DNA from: Methylobacterium aerolatum
GTDB taxonomy: Bacteria; Pseudomonadota; Alphaproteobacteria; Rhizobiales; Beijerinckiaceae
NCBI RefSeq assembly: GCF_022179085.1
Contig: NZ_BPQE01000002.1
Coordinates: 186,001-250,000, forward strand
Length of the DNA: 64,000 nt
Direction: 5' to 3'
The translations under genes were made by a program, and so were the position numbers. The notes beneath the pieces were generated by a model. The model did not search any database and was not told where the DNA came from. It was given only the letters and a program-made list of their open reading frames with translations. Positions within the stretch are counted from its first letter, which is position 1; each line of letters starts with the position of its first letter. Positions 1 to 8,313 of the stretch are shown here, one piece after another.

Positions 1-859
1 AGGAGCAGATCGAGGTCGCCATGGAGAGGGCGAAGGCCGGGATCCGCAGGAGATCGACGGGCAGGAGCGGCGCGGGCAGGCGGATCTGGCGGCGGACGAA
101 GACCACGCCCACGACGAGGGCGGCGACGATCTCGGCGGCCCCCACGGCCTTGCCGTCCGCATCGCCGAGGCGGTCGATTCCGATGATCAGCAGGCCGAAG
201 GTCAGGGCGTTGAGGACCGCGCTCGGCCCGTCGAACCGCCGCCGGCTCTCCGGGGTGGCGGGCAGCGTCTTCGAGGCGACGGCCAGCGCGAGCAGCCCCA
301 CCGGCAGGTTCACGAGGAACAGCCAGGGCCAATCCGCCACCGAGAGGATCGCGGCGGCGACGGTCGGCCCCGCCGCCGAGGCCACCGCCACCACCAGGGC
401 GACGTTGGCCACGCCCTGCCCGATGATCCGATGGGGATAGATGAAGCGCACGAAGCCGATGTTCACGCTCATCACCGCCGCCGCCCCGAACCCCTGGACG
501 ATCCGCGCGCCGATGAGGACCGGCAGGGTCGGCGCCAGGGCGCAGGCGAGGGAGGCGGCCACGAAGACCGCGAGGCCGGGCAGGTACACCCGGCGGAACC
601 CGAAGATGTCCCCCAGGGAGGCGAAGGGCAGGAGGCTCGCCGTCACCGCGATCTGGTAGGCGTTGACCACGAAGATCGCGTCGGCGGGCTTCACGGCGAG
701 GTCCTTCGCCAGGATCGGCAGGGCCACGTTGACGATCGCCCCGTCGAGCACCGCCATGGTCATGGCGAGCGCGATGGCGGCCATCGCCAGCATCCGCTCC
801 CGGGGCGGAAGGCCGTCCTGCGGCGGGCTCCCGGCGGATGCGGCCGCGGTCTCGGCCAT
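1..859 (-). CDS. MFS drug/metabolite exporter, DHA2 family (3' part cut by window edge)
   Basis: This is the first 286 or so codons of a 14-helix major facilitator (EmrB/QacA, DHA2 type); the C-terminal part lies outside the window. Read from the ATG at 859, the protein has a short cytoplasmic N-terminus and a first helix with the VLDGAIVNVALPIL signature, which is the DHA2 motif around the first membrane segment. Motif A follows helix 2 as GDIFGFRRVY, and later comes the family's GPTVAAAI helix-5 signature. Such proteins are proton-driven exporters of hydrophobic compounds in the inner membrane. No membrane-fusion partner or TetR-type repressor is visible beside it, so the substrate cannot be guessed. 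The family is certain; the function beyond export is not. Confidence 0.9.
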   Translation of the reverse strand, partial: MAETAAASAGSPPQDGLPPRERMLAMAAIALAMTMAVLDGAIVNVALPILAKDLAVKPADAIFVVNAYQIAVTASLLPFASLGDIFGFRRVYLPGLAVFVAASLACALAPTLPVLIGARIVQGFGAAAVMSVNIGFVRFIYPHRIIGQGVANVALVVAVASAAGPTVAAAILSVADWPWLFLVNLPVGLLALAVASKTLPATPESRRRFDGPSAVLNALTFGLLIIGIDRLGDADGKAVGAAEIVAALVVGVVFVRRQIRLPAPLLPVDLLRIPAFALSMATSICS

Positions 860-1007
860 GATCGACGTGCCTTCGGATGGGGAAAGGGGGTCGCGGGCGG
901 GCCGCGCCTCCCTCTCGCGCAGGCCCGCGCCAGCGTCGAGGGGCGGCGGGTGTCCTATGTCACAGAGCCGACAGGCTCGCGCCGGATCTGGCGGCGGCGG
1001 CGGCCCG

Positions 1008-1769
1008 TCACCCGGCCCGGCGGGCGCAGCGCGTGTAGGAGACGCTGCCCCGGTTGCTCGTCCAGGTCAGGCGGTCGCCCTCGACGACGAGGCGCACCTG
1101 GGAGGACCAGCGGCGGCCCCGGTCGCTGCACTCCGCCGCCATGATCCAGCCGTTCCCGGCCCGGTGCCCGTCATGGAAGGTGCACAGGGTGCGCCCGGCG
1201 CGGGCGCGGTCGGCGGTGATGGTGGCGGGCAGGTAGCCCCGGCGCCGGGAAGGGCTGCCGCAGGCGGCCGGGGTCGGCCCCCAGATCCCGGCATACTCGA
1301 CGGGTGCCGGGCCGGAGGCGGGCCGCGACGGCGAGGCGAGGGACGGCTGCGCCGGGTTCGTTTGCGTTGAATCCGCCTGGACCGCGAGCGTGCGCGACGG
1401 GTCGGCGCCGATCCGATCCGCGGCGGGCGTGGAGGCCAGCGCGGTGGGCCGGGCGGGCTGGTCCTCCATGTCGGGGAGGACCACGGTCGGCCGGGGCGAG
1501 GTCTCGGCGCGCTTGTCCGCCTGGACGGGCGCGGCGGGGCGGAAGGGCAGGTCCTCCCGCAGGTAGGCGGAGCAGTAGGCGAAGAGCCCGCCCCAGCCCG
1601 CGACGAGCAGCGCCGGGACGGCATAGCGCCTCCGCCGTCCGGTCGCGGGCGAATCGATCAGCCGGAGGGCGCTCAGGCCGTGCCCCGCCTCCACCGCCGG
1701 CAGCCCGGCGGAATAGGCCGGAACGGGAAGGCCGGCGCGCAAGTCGCCCGTGTGCGCCTCGTACCCCAT
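1008..1769 (-). CDS. Hypothetical membrane-anchored protein with Cys-containing C-terminal domain
   Basis: The protein has 253 residues and I do not recognise a named family. An N-terminal cytoplasmic stretch of about 45 residues ends in four arginines. One membrane helix follows (about residues 48-69), then a Pro/Ala/Thr-rich linker of about 90 residues. A compact C-terminal domain of about 90 residues begins at YAGIWGPTPAACG and contains four cysteines, suggesting two periplasmic disulfides. The ATG at 1769 lies 5 bases beyond the stop of the 2OG oxygenase on the same strand, so the two are probably co-transcribed. The layout looks like a tethered periplasmic domain. An upstream in-frame start exists but would overlap the oxygenase deeply, so I rejected it. 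Confidence 0.65.
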   Translation of the reverse strand: MGYEAHTGDLRAGLPVPAYSAGLPAVEAGHGLSALRLIDSPATGRRRRYAVPALLVAGWGGLFAYCSAYLREDLPFRPAAPVQADKRAETSPRPTVVLPDMEDQPARPTALASTPAADRIGADPSRTLAVQADSTQTNPAQPSLASPSRPASGPAPVEYAGIWGPTPAACGSPSRRRGYLPATITADRARAGRTLCTFHDGHRAGNGWIMAAECSDRGRRWSSQVRLVVEGDRLTWTSNRGSVSYTRCARRAG

Positions 1770-1773
1770 GCGG

Positions 1774-2406
1774 TCAGCGCCCGAAGATGCCCTTGAGGAA
1801 CTGGGCGGTGCGGTTGCGCTTGCGCTTGCGCTCGAGTTCCGAGGCATCCTTGAGCCAAGCCACCTGCACCACCCGGCGCTCGCCCTCGAAGGGCTCGTGG
1901 CCATGCCAGGAATTGTCGGCCCGGAGGAAGGCGAACATCGTGCCCATGGTGGGCGGCACCTCGACGGCGAAGGGCTCGAAGTTCTTGCCGTCGTAGAGCA
2001 CGCGGAGCCGTCCGGCGGCCGGGGCGTCCCAGGCGTCGTTCATGTAGACGAGGAGGGTCAGCACCTTCGACGGGCCGTCGGTATGGATCGCCCCGTATTT
2101 CAGCTGGCTGCGCTTCATGATCGTGGTGAGCCGGGGGCAGCCCACGAGGTCGATCCCGAACTTCTCGCCGAGGATGCGCGAGAACTCGTCGCTCTCCAGT
2201 TCGTCGATCAGCGCCTTGAAGCGCCCCTTCAGGGAGACCTCGTCGACGGTGAGGTAGCCCGGCTTGCCGATCTCGGGGAAGTCGCGCCGAATCTCGTCGA
2301 TGGCCTCCCGGTTCAGCACGTTGCTGCCGAGGGTGTGCAGGTAGGGCTCACGGCTCAGGGGCGCCGCACGGATCGCCTGCACGTCGAGAATCGAGAGGGC
2401 CGACAT
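1774..2406 (-). CDS. 2OG-Fe(II) oxygenase (prolyl 4-hydroxylase-like)
   Basis: The 210-residue protein is predicted to be an iron(II)/2-oxoglutarate-dependent dioxygenase. The double-stranded beta-helix fold is indicated by an H-x-D metal pair at His108 and Asp110 (AIHTDG), a distal His near 168-170 (SWHGHEPF) and the 2-oxoglutarate-binding Arg shortly after (GERRVVQV, about 177-178). The start at 2406 is supported by GGGGAAG just upstream. A longer reading frame upstream has no ribosome-binding site. The C-terminus is strongly basic. Related proteins hydroxylate peptides or small molecules; the substrate here is unknown. It is followed on the same strand by the membrane-anchored orphan ending at 1008. 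Confidence 0.85.
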   Translation of the reverse strand: MSALSILDVQAIRAAPLSREPYLHTLGSNVLNREAIDEIRRDFPEIGKPGYLTVDEVSLKGRFKALIDELESDEFSRILGEKFGIDLVGCPRLTTIMKRSQLKYGAIHTDGPSKVLTLLVYMNDAWDAPAAGRLRVLYDGKNFEPFAVEVPPTMGTMFAFLRADNSWHGHEPFEGERRVVQVAWLKDASELERKRKRNRTAQFLKGIFGR

Positions 2407-2704
2407 CGAAGCTTCCCCATGCTTGTGGACGACGCCGGCATCGCGCGGCGCGGCCCGCGGCTCGCGTCGGATCGGCCCGACGGGAATCACGCGGCGCACC
2501 GGAGGGCAAGCAGGTCGCCTTCACGATTTCTTAAGGGCGCATCAGGACGCCCCGCCCCGTTATGACGGCGAATGCGGCGGACAGACGGCGAAAGCGCCCC
2601 GGTGGGGCATTCCGGTAACAGTCCCGGCGCGCGCACCCGTGCAGGATGAAACCTCGCCGCCCCCGCCGCGGTGCGTGCGTAATCAGGATCCGGTACCGTT
2701 TGCG

Positions 2705-3025
2705 ATGAGGCCGCTGGTCCTCGTTCTGTTCTGCGTCAGCCTCGCGGCCGTCATGGCCGCGTCGACGGCCCCCCTCGCCCAGACGCGGCAGCCCCGCGCC
2801 GCGCCGACGGTCCGCCTGTCCTGCGCGGAGGCGATGGACCTCGTGAAGCGCGAGGGCGACGTGACCATCGCCATCGGCGGCGCGCCCGAGCGCTTCGTCC
2901 GCAGCCGGAACCAGTGCGACTTCTCCGAGATCGCCGAGTTGCGCTTCGTGCCCACGCGGGACAACCCGCAATGCCCCATCGGCTACCGCTGCCGGGAGCC
3001 CGGCTTCGAGGAGTGGAACTGGTAG
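2705..3025 (+). CDS. Small secreted conserved protein
   Basis: The protein has 106 residues with a clear signal peptide (MRPLVLVLFCVSLAAVMAAS, then an Ala/Pro-rich region). The mature part is about 75 residues and contains four cysteines, in LSCAEA, NQCDFSE, NPQCPIGYRC. The pattern CAEA..LV, VPTRDNPQC, GYRC is shared by many small secreted proteins of Hyphomicrobiales that have no known function. I chose the ATG at 2705 because the open frame upstream lacks a signal peptide and overlaps the start region of the divergent oxygenase. The cysteines suggest two disulfides in the periplasm. It stands alone. Confidence 0.75.
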   Translation: MRPLVLVLFCVSLAAVMAASTAPLAQTRQPRAAPTVRLSCAEAMDLVKREGDVTIAIGGAPERFVRSRNQCDFSEIAELRFVPTRDNPQCPIGYRCREPGFEEWNW

Positions 3026-3144
3026 CGCGGCGACGTTTCCGGCGGCGCGTCACGACGCGCCCTTGAGACCGCAGGCCCACGCCTTATCCTGGCGCCCGAA
3101 CCGCCCGGACGACGGGGCGGGTGGTGTCGGGAGAAAACGTTTCA

Positions 3145-4413
3145 ATGCGCACGCTCATCCTCGCCGCGTTGCTCGCGGGCGTCGCCGGGCCGGCCCTCGC
3201 CCAGGGCGCCCCCTCCGCGGACACCAAGGCCAAGACGGACGACCTCGAGAAGCTCCAGGGCTTCCAGAGCACGAACACGCAGGCCCCCCCGGAAATTCCG
3301 CAGACCGGCCGCAGGGCCGACGCGATCCGCAAGACGCTCGCGAAGGTGAAGCTGCCGGACGGCTTCAAGATCGATCTCTACGCCGTGGTGCCCGATGCCC
3401 GCGCCCTGGCCGTGGGGCCGAATGCCGGCGTCGTCTTCGTCGGCACCCGCAAGTCGAAGGTCTACACCGTCACCGACCGCGACAAGGACCGCGTCGCCGA
3501 CGAGGTGAAGGTCTTCGCCCCGGGCATCGACTTCAAGATCCCCAACGGCGTCTGCTTCTCGCGGGACGGCGTGCTGACCGTGGTGGAGCAGAACCGCGTG
3601 CTCGCCTTCCCGGCGGCCGAGTTCTTCTACGAGAACCCCGACGTCGCCGCCGGCGTGCTGGTGAAGCAGGGCGAGCTGATCCCCGCCTCGGAGGAGAGCT
3701 TCAACCACACCGCCCGCGTCTGCCGGGTGGGCGCCGACGGCAAGACCTACATCGCGCTGGGCCAGCCCTACAACGTGCCGCCCGCCGCCAAGATGGACCT
3801 GTACAAGAAGCAGGGCATCGGCGGCATCATCCGCATCGACGCCGACGGCAAGAACCGTGAGGTCTACGCCACCGGCATCCGCAACTCCGTCGGCATGGAC
3901 TTCGCCACCGACAAGTCCCTGTGGTTCACCGACAACCAGGTGGACGGCATGGGTGACGACAAGCCGCCGGGCGAGCTGAACCACGCCACGAAGGCCGGTC
4001 AGAACTTCGGCTTCCCGTGGTTCGGCGGCGGCGCGGTGCGCACCGTCGAGTACAAGGACGAGACCCCGCCCGCCGACGCGGTGCCGCCCATGGCCGAGTT
4101 GCCGCCCCACGCGGCCGACCTCGGCATGACCTTCTACCACGGCAAGATGTTCCCCGACGCCTACAAGGGCGGCATCTTCATCGCCGAGCACGGCTCGTGG
4201 AACCGCACCCAGCCCATCGGCGCACGGGTGATGTTCGCCAAGCTCGGCGCGGACGGGAAGGTCGAGTCGGTCAAGCCCTTCGCGGAGGGCTGGCTCACCG
4301 GCGACGGCGAGTATCTCGGCCGCCCGGTGGACGTGGCCGTGCTCCTCGACGGCTCCCTGCTGGTCTCCGACGACTCCGCCGGGGCGATCTACCGGATCTC
4401 CTACGAGAAGTAG
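3145..4413 (+). CDS. PQQ-type sorbosone/sugar dehydrogenase family protein
   Basis: The 422-residue periplasmic protein has a signal peptide ending at ALAQ. It belongs to the beta-propeller family of soluble glucose/L-sorbosone dehydrogenases (GSDH/NHL-like). Typical features are LPDGFKIDLYAVVPDARALAVGPNAGVVFVGT at the start of the propeller, here recognised in pieces, YATGIRNSVGMDF in the middle, and GYLTGDGEYLGRPVDVAV-like and SDDSAGAIYRISY segments near the end. Members oxidise aldose or hydroxy-aldehyde substrates and pass electrons through PQQ to a cytochrome c. A small cytochrome c gene lies downstream (4759) and fits as the electron acceptor. ATG 3145 was chosen over a GTG at 3121 because GGAGA precedes it and the signal peptide begins there. 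Substrate specificity cannot be read from the sequence. Confidence 0.88.
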   Translation: MRTLILAALLAGVAGPALAQGAPSADTKAKTDDLEKLQGFQSTNTQAPPEIPQTGRRADAIRKTLAKVKLPDGFKIDLYAVVPDARALAVGPNAGVVFVGTRKSKVYTVTDRDKDRVADEVKVFAPGIDFKIPNGVCFSRDGVLTVVEQNRVLAFPAAEFFYENPDVAAGVLVKQGELIPASEESFNHTARVCRVGADGKTYIALGQPYNVPPAAKMDLYKKQGIGGIIRIDADGKNREVYATGIRNSVGMDFATDKSLWFTDNQVDGMGDDKPPGELNHATKAGQNFGFPWFGGGAVRTVEYKDETPPADAVPPMAELPPHAADLGMTFYHGKMFPDAYKGGIFIAEHGSWNRTQPIGARVMFAKLGADGKVESVKPFAEGWLTGDGEYLGRPVDVAVLLDGSLLVSDDSAGAIYRISYEK

Positions 4414-4430
4414 GTTCTTGCCTCTCATTC

Positions 4431-4750
4431 CCCTCCCCTGAAGGGGAGCGTTGCGAAATCGGGCCAGCGTCTCAATCCCACCTGCCACCTCATCCTGAGA
4501 GGCTGGCCGGAAAGCCCCCCGCCCCCTCGCCCCCCTCATCCTGAGGTGCGGCGAAGCCGGCTCGAAGGAGGGCTCCAGAATGCTCCGCGCTCTCTGGAGG
4601 TCTCCTTCGAGGCCACCGCTTCGCGGCGGCGCCCCAGGATGTGGGCGAGGGTGGGAGACGCCGAATTTTTCGGCCAGGCTGTGAGGTGGAGGGTCGGACG
4701 AATTCGCAATGTTCTCCATCCGGGGAGGGAATTCGCGTCGCGCATCCCGA
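4431..4750. repeat. Composite nested palindrome (family B), intergenic
   Basis: The 345-base gap between the dehydrogenase and the cytochrome c is almost entirely repeat. A small hairpin (CTCCCCT/AGGGGAG, 4433-4448) is followed by CTCATCCTGAGG motifs at about 4492 and 4538. The core at 4558-4617 is an inverted repeat, CTCGAAGGAG..CTCCAGA against TCTGGAG..CTCCTTCGAG. Outer arms continue as GTTGCGAAATCG on the left and CGAATTCGCAAT on the right. The same plan occurs at 20256-20480. Such elements could fold in the RNA and separate expression of the two genes. No protein gene was seen here. Confidence 0.7.
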
Positions 4751-4758
4751 GACCGCCC

Positions 4759-5076
4759 ATGACCCGCCTTCCCCTCGTCCTCGCCGCCCTCCTCGTGCCC
4801 CTCGCCGCCCAGGCGGGCGACGCCGCGCTCGGCAAGAAGAAGGCGACCGCCTGCCAGACCTGCCACGGCATGGACGGCCTCTCGAAGATGCCGGAGGCGC
4901 CCAACATCGCGGGGCAGGTCGAACCCTACCTCGTGAAGCAGTTGACCGATTACCGCGACGGCAAGCGCTCCAACGAGATCATGAACGTGGTCGCCAAGGA
5001 CCTGTCGGATGCCGACATCGCGAACCTTGCGGCCTATTACGGCGGCATCCAGATCGACGTCCTGCCGCCCGGCTGA
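4759..5076 (+). CDS. Periplasmic cytochrome c (c553/c4-like)
   Basis: The 105-residue protein has a signal peptide (residues 1-19, ending AAQA). One class I haem site, CQTCH, lies at residues 32-36. The likely methionine ligand is Met75 in SNEIMNVVAKDLSDADIANLAAYY, a typical C-terminal helix of this family. It carries one electron in the periplasm. Its place downstream of the PQQ-type dehydrogenase on the same strand suggests it accepts electrons from that enzyme, although the 345-base palindromic gap means they may not be tightly co-transcribed. The ATG at 4759 is the only start that leaves a proper signal peptide. Confidence 0.9.
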   Translation: MTRLPLVLAALLVPLAAQAGDAALGKKKATACQTCHGMDGLSKMPEAPNIAGQVEPYLVKQLTDYRDGKRSNEIMNVVAKDLSDADIANLAAYYGGIQIDVLPPG

Positions 5077-5136
5077 GCGGGCGCCTTGCGCGGGCCGGGG
5101 TTCCGGGGCAATCGGCCCGGCGGAGAGGACAGCCCC

Positions 5137-6573
5137 ATGACGACGCGCGCGGCGCCCGCCCGGCAGACGCCCGGGCGCGCCACAATCCACGATCCCGCCG
5201 GCCACGATCCCGCCGGCATCGTCGCCCGGCTCGACCGGCTGCCGCCGACCCGCACCGTCTGGCGCCTCGTGGCGCTGCTCGGCCTCGGCTTCTTCTTCGA
5301 ACTCTACGACCTGCTCTTCACCGGCTACGTGGCGCCGGGCCTCGTGACATCCGGCATCCTCACGCCGACGACGCCGGGCCTGTTCGGGGCGACAGGGGTG
5401 GCGGGGTTCGTCGCCGCGCTGTTCACCGGCCTGTTCATCGGCACCGTGGCCTGTGGCTGGCTCGCCGACCGGTTCGGGCGCCGTGCCATCTTCACGTGGT
5501 CGCTCCTCTTCTACACGGCCGCCACCACCGTGATGGCCTTCCAGACCGACGCCTTCGGCCTGAACCTGTGGCGGCTGATCGCCGGGATCGGGCTCGGGCT
5601 GGAGATGGTCACCATCGGCAGCTACCTCTCCGAACTGGTGCCCAAAGCGATCCGGGGCCGGGCCTTCGCCCTGTGCCAGGGCATCGGCTTCTGCGCGGTG
5701 CCCGTCGTGGCCTTCCTCTCCTACAGGCTGATCCCGCTCACGCCCTTCGGCCTCGACGGCTGGCGCTGGGTGGCGCTAATCGGCGCGTCGGGCGCCCTGT
5801 TGGTGTGGTGGATACGCTCCGGCCTGCCGGAGAGCCCGCGCTGGCTCGTGGAGCGCGGGCGGATCGCCGAGGCCGAGGCGGTGATGGCCCGCCTCGAAGC
5901 GCAGGTGCAGGCGGAGTACGGCCGCCCCCTGCCCCCGCCGGGCGCGCCGCAGCCGGCCGCGCCGCGCGGCTCGTTCCGCGACATCTGGGTGCCGCCCTAT
6001 CGCCGCCGCACGCTGATGATGGCGGGGTTCAACCTGTTCCAGCCGATCGGCTTCTACGGTTTCGCCAACTGGGTGCCGACCCTGCTGATCGCGCAAGGGA
6101 TCACCGTCACGTCGAGCCTCGCCTATACGGCGCTGATCGCGCTGGCCGCCCCGGTCGGGCCGCTGATCGGCCTGCTCATCGCCGACCGGTTCGAGCGCAA
6201 GCACGTCATCGTGGCGGCCGCGCTGGTCTACATCGCCTGTGGGCTCACCTTCGCGCAGGCGCGCGACGTCACCGCCATCGTCATCCTCGGCATCGGCCTG
6301 ACGCTCGCCTCCAACGTCATCTCCTACAGCTTCCACACCTATCAGGCGGAACTCTTCCCCACCGGCATCCGGGCGCGGGCGGTGGGCTTCGTGTATTCGT
6401 GGAGCCGGTTCTCGGCGATCTTCACCGGCTTCCTCATCGCCTTCGTCCTGCGGGAGGCGGGCACGACCGGCGTCTTCCTCTTCATCTCCGCCGCGATGCT
6501 CGTGGCTGGCAGCCTCGTCGGGCTGCTCGGGCCGCGCACCCGGGACGTGCCGCTGGAGGAGATCGCGGGCTGA
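5137..6573 (+). CDS. MFS transporter, sugar/metabolite:H+ symporter type
   Basis: The 478-residue protein has twelve predicted membrane segments. Motif A appears as GTVACGWLADRFGRRAIF after helix 2. Its repeat in the second half is GPLIGLLIADRFERKHV. The central loop carries SGLPESPRWLVERGR, which is characteristic of the sugar-porter/aromatic-acid symporter branch. The central cytoplasmic loop of about 60 residues is proline-rich (RPLPPPGAPQPAAPR). Substrates in this branch include sugars, aromatic acids and other organic acids. CGGAGAGG lies about 10 bases upstream of the ATG. The gene follows the cytochrome c by 60 bases, so it may supply a substrate related to the dehydrogenase upstream, but that is speculation. 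Confidence 0.88.
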   Translation: MTTRAAPARQTPGRATIHDPAGHDPAGIVARLDRLPPTRTVWRLVALLGLGFFFELYDLLFTGYVAPGLVTSGILTPTTPGLFGATGVAGFVAALFTGLFIGTVACGWLADRFGRRAIFTWSLLFYTAATTVMAFQTDAFGLNLWRLIAGIGLGLEMVTIGSYLSELVPKAIRGRAFALCQGIGFCAVPVVAFLSYRLIPLTPFGLDGWRWVALIGASGALLVWWIRSGLPESPRWLVERGRIAEAEAVMARLEAQVQAEYGRPLPPPGAPQPAAPRGSFRDIWVPPYRRRTLMMAGFNLFQPIGFYGFANWVPTLLIAQGITVTSSLAYTALIALAAPVGPLIGLLIADRFERKHVIVAAALVYIACGLTFAQARDVTAIVILGIGLTLASNVISYSFHTYQAELFPTGIRARAVGFVYSWSRFSAIFTGFLIAFVLREAGTTGVFLFISAAMLVAGSLVGLLGPRTRDVPLEEIAG

Positions 6574-6621
6574 GAATCGGGCGCATCCGTGCTAGGTGTT
6601 CACGCGTTCACGGGTGACAGC

Positions 6622-7182
6622 ATGAGCGCGGATCCGGCCCCGAAGCAGATCATGACGACGGACGAGTTCCTGGCCTGGGCCGAAGGGCGACCGGGCCGCT
6701 ACGAACTGATCGAGGGTCAGGTCATCGCCATGTCGCCGGAAAGGATGCGGCATGCCGAGGTGAAGTTTGCCACCAGTCGAGCCTTGCGAGACGGTATCCG
6801 TAAGGCCGGCCTGCCCTGCCGGGCCATGCCCGACGGCATGACCGTCCGGATCGACGACCGCACCGCCTTCGAGCCGGATGCCCTCGTCTATTGCGGCGAG
6901 CGCGCCGCCGCCGATGCCCTCGAGATCGCGAACCCCGTCGTCGTGGTGGAAGTCGTGTCGCCGGGCACGCGCTCGGTGGATCAGGGGGTGAAGCTGCGCG
7001 GCTATTTCCGCGTCGGAAGCGGCGCCCACTACCTCATCCTCTATCCGGACAACCATCTCGTCGTTCACCACGCCCGCGGACCCGGCGACGCCATCACCAC
7101 GCGCATGGTCAGCGAAGGACACCTCACCCTCGATCCGCCCGGTTTGACCGTGGCGATCGCCGACCTCTTCGCCGAGGACTGA
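6622..7182 (+). CDS. Uma2 family endonuclease-like protein (DUF820)
   Basis: The 186-residue protein belongs to the Uma2/DUF820 family, which has a PD-(D/E)XK nuclease fold. Seen here are TTDEFLAWAEG and YELIEGQVIAMSPE at the N-terminus, EPDALVYCGE in the core, and PVVVVEVVSPGTRSVDQGVKLRGYF, where Glu and the later Lys fit the E-x-K part of the nuclease site. The family is common in cyanobacteria and scattered through alphaproteobacteria. No substrate has been firmly established. The gene sits between an MFS transporter and a kinase, with no restriction or toxin partner beside it. An alternative start 33 bases upstream is possible. Confidence 0.85.
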   Translation: MSADPAPKQIMTTDEFLAWAEGRPGRYELIEGQVIAMSPERMRHAEVKFATSRALRDGIRKAGLPCRAMPDGMTVRIDDRTAFEPDALVYCGERAAADALEIANPVVVVEVVSPGTRSVDQGVKLRGYFRVGSGAHYLILYPDNHLVVHHARGPGDAITTRMVSEGHLTLDPPGLTVAIADLFAED

Positions 7183-7251
7183 TGATCCCCGCTTGATCCG
7201 GCCGCCGCCCGGTGCCACAGCCGCCGGAATCTTCCGGCACCGGATCACCGC

Positions 7252-8265
7252 ATGACCGATTCCCTCGATCTCCTCGTCCTCGGCAATGCCATCGTCGACG
7301 TCATCGCGCGCACCGACGACGCCTTCCTGGCGAAGGAAGGGATCGCCCGCGGGGCGATGACGCTGATCGACGAGCCCCGGGCCGAGACCCTGTTCCAGGC
7401 GATGGGCCCGGCGACGATCGTCTCGGGCGGCTCGGGGGCGAACACCGCCGTCGGCGCCGCGATGCTCGGCGCGAAGACCGGCTTCGTCGGCCGGGTGCGC
7501 GACGACGAGTTGGGCCAGCTCTTCCGCCACGACCTCAAGGCGACGGGCGTCGCCTACGACGTGCCCGCCGCCACCGACGGCCCGGCCACCGCCCGCTGCT
7601 TCGTGCTGGTGACGCCGGACGGCGAGCGCACCATGAGCACCTATCTCGGCGCCTGTCAGGGCCTCGGGCCGGACGACATCCACAAGGAGACGGTGGCCTC
7701 GGCCCGGGTCGTCTACCTCGAAGGCTACCTGTGGGATCCGCCCGCCGCGAAGGAGGCTTTCCGCAAGGCGGCCGAGATCGCCCACCGCTCGGGCAACGCC
7801 GTCGCCCTGACCCTCTCCGACGCCTTCTGCGTCGGCCGCTACCGCGACGAGTTCCTCGAGCTCATCCGCGACGGCAGCATCGACATCCTGTTCGCCAACC
7901 TCGGCGAGTTGAAGAGCCTCTACCAGACGGAGGACGAGGAGGCCGCCGTGGCCGCGCTCCGCGACGAGCGCAACGGGCGCGGCATGCACATGCTCGGCCT
8001 CGTCACCCGCTCCGAGAAGGGCGCCCTCGTCGTCCATGGCGGGCAGGCTCGCGAGGTGGCGGCGAGCCCGGTGGAGCACGTCGTCGACACGACGGGCGCG
8101 GGCGACCTCTTCGCGGCGGGCTTCCTCGCCGGCCATGCCCGCGGCCTCGACCATCTCACCAGCGCCCGCCTCGGCACCGTCGCGGCGGCGGAGGTCATCC
8201 AGCACATCGGCGCCCGGCCGCAGGCGGACCTCGTGATGCTGGCACGGGAGCAGGGGCTTCTCTGA
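7252..8265 (+). CDS. PfkB-family carbohydrate kinase, probable adenosine kinase
   Basis: The 337-residue ribokinase-fold enzyme resembles the alphaproteobacterial proteins annotated as adenosine kinase, which transfer phosphate from ATP to adenosine. The substrate side shows GNAIVDVIARTDD near the N-terminus and SGGSGANTAVGAAMLGAKTGFVGRV around residues 60-85. The second PfkB signature DTTGAGD is at 279-285, and Asp285 is the expected catalytic base. Three ATG codons are close together; the first, at 7252, fits the family start (MTDSLDLLVLGNAIVD). It is convergent with the oxidoreductase at 8314, and a 13-bp hairpin lies between them. Adenosine rather than sugar as substrate is inferred from overall similarity. 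Confidence 0.85.
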   Translation: MTDSLDLLVLGNAIVDVIARTDDAFLAKEGIARGAMTLIDEPRAETLFQAMGPATIVSGGSGANTAVGAAMLGAKTGFVGRVRDDELGQLFRHDLKATGVAYDVPAATDGPATARCFVLVTPDGERTMSTYLGACQGLGPDDIHKETVASARVVYLEGYLWDPPAAKEAFRKAAEIAHRSGNAVALTLSDAFCVGRYRDEFLELIRDGSIDILFANLGELKSLYQTEDEEAAVAALRDERNGRGMHMLGLVTRSEKGALVVHGGQAREVAASPVEHVVDTTGAGDLFAAGFLAGHARGLDHLTSARLGTVAAAEVIQHIGARPQADLVMLAREQGLL

Positions 8266-8273
8266 GGAAGCAT

Positions 8274-8301
8274 CCCCTCTCCCCGCCTGCGGGGAGAGGG
8301 G
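8274..8301. repeat. Perfect 13-bp hairpin (family C), between convergent genes
   Basis: CCCCTCTCCCCGC and GCGGGGAGAGGGG form a perfect 13-bp stem with a 2-base loop (CT). It sits 8 bases after the kinase stop and 12 bases before the stop of the convergent oxidoreductase. No T-run follows on either strand, so it is not a classical intrinsic terminator, but in RNA from either side it would be a very stable 3' hairpin. Related copies are at 4433-4448 and inside the UdgX fusion gene (15110-15222). Confidence 0.75.
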
Positions 8302-8313
8302 GAAAAGCAGACC

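Noticed and set aside
3142-5205. Very long open frame on the minus strand opposite the sorbosone dehydrogenase and cytochrome c
   Set aside because: It is antisense to two genes with clear families and signal peptides, has a composition typical of GC-rich shadow frames (Gly, Arg, His, Val runs), no domain and no ribosome-binding site.
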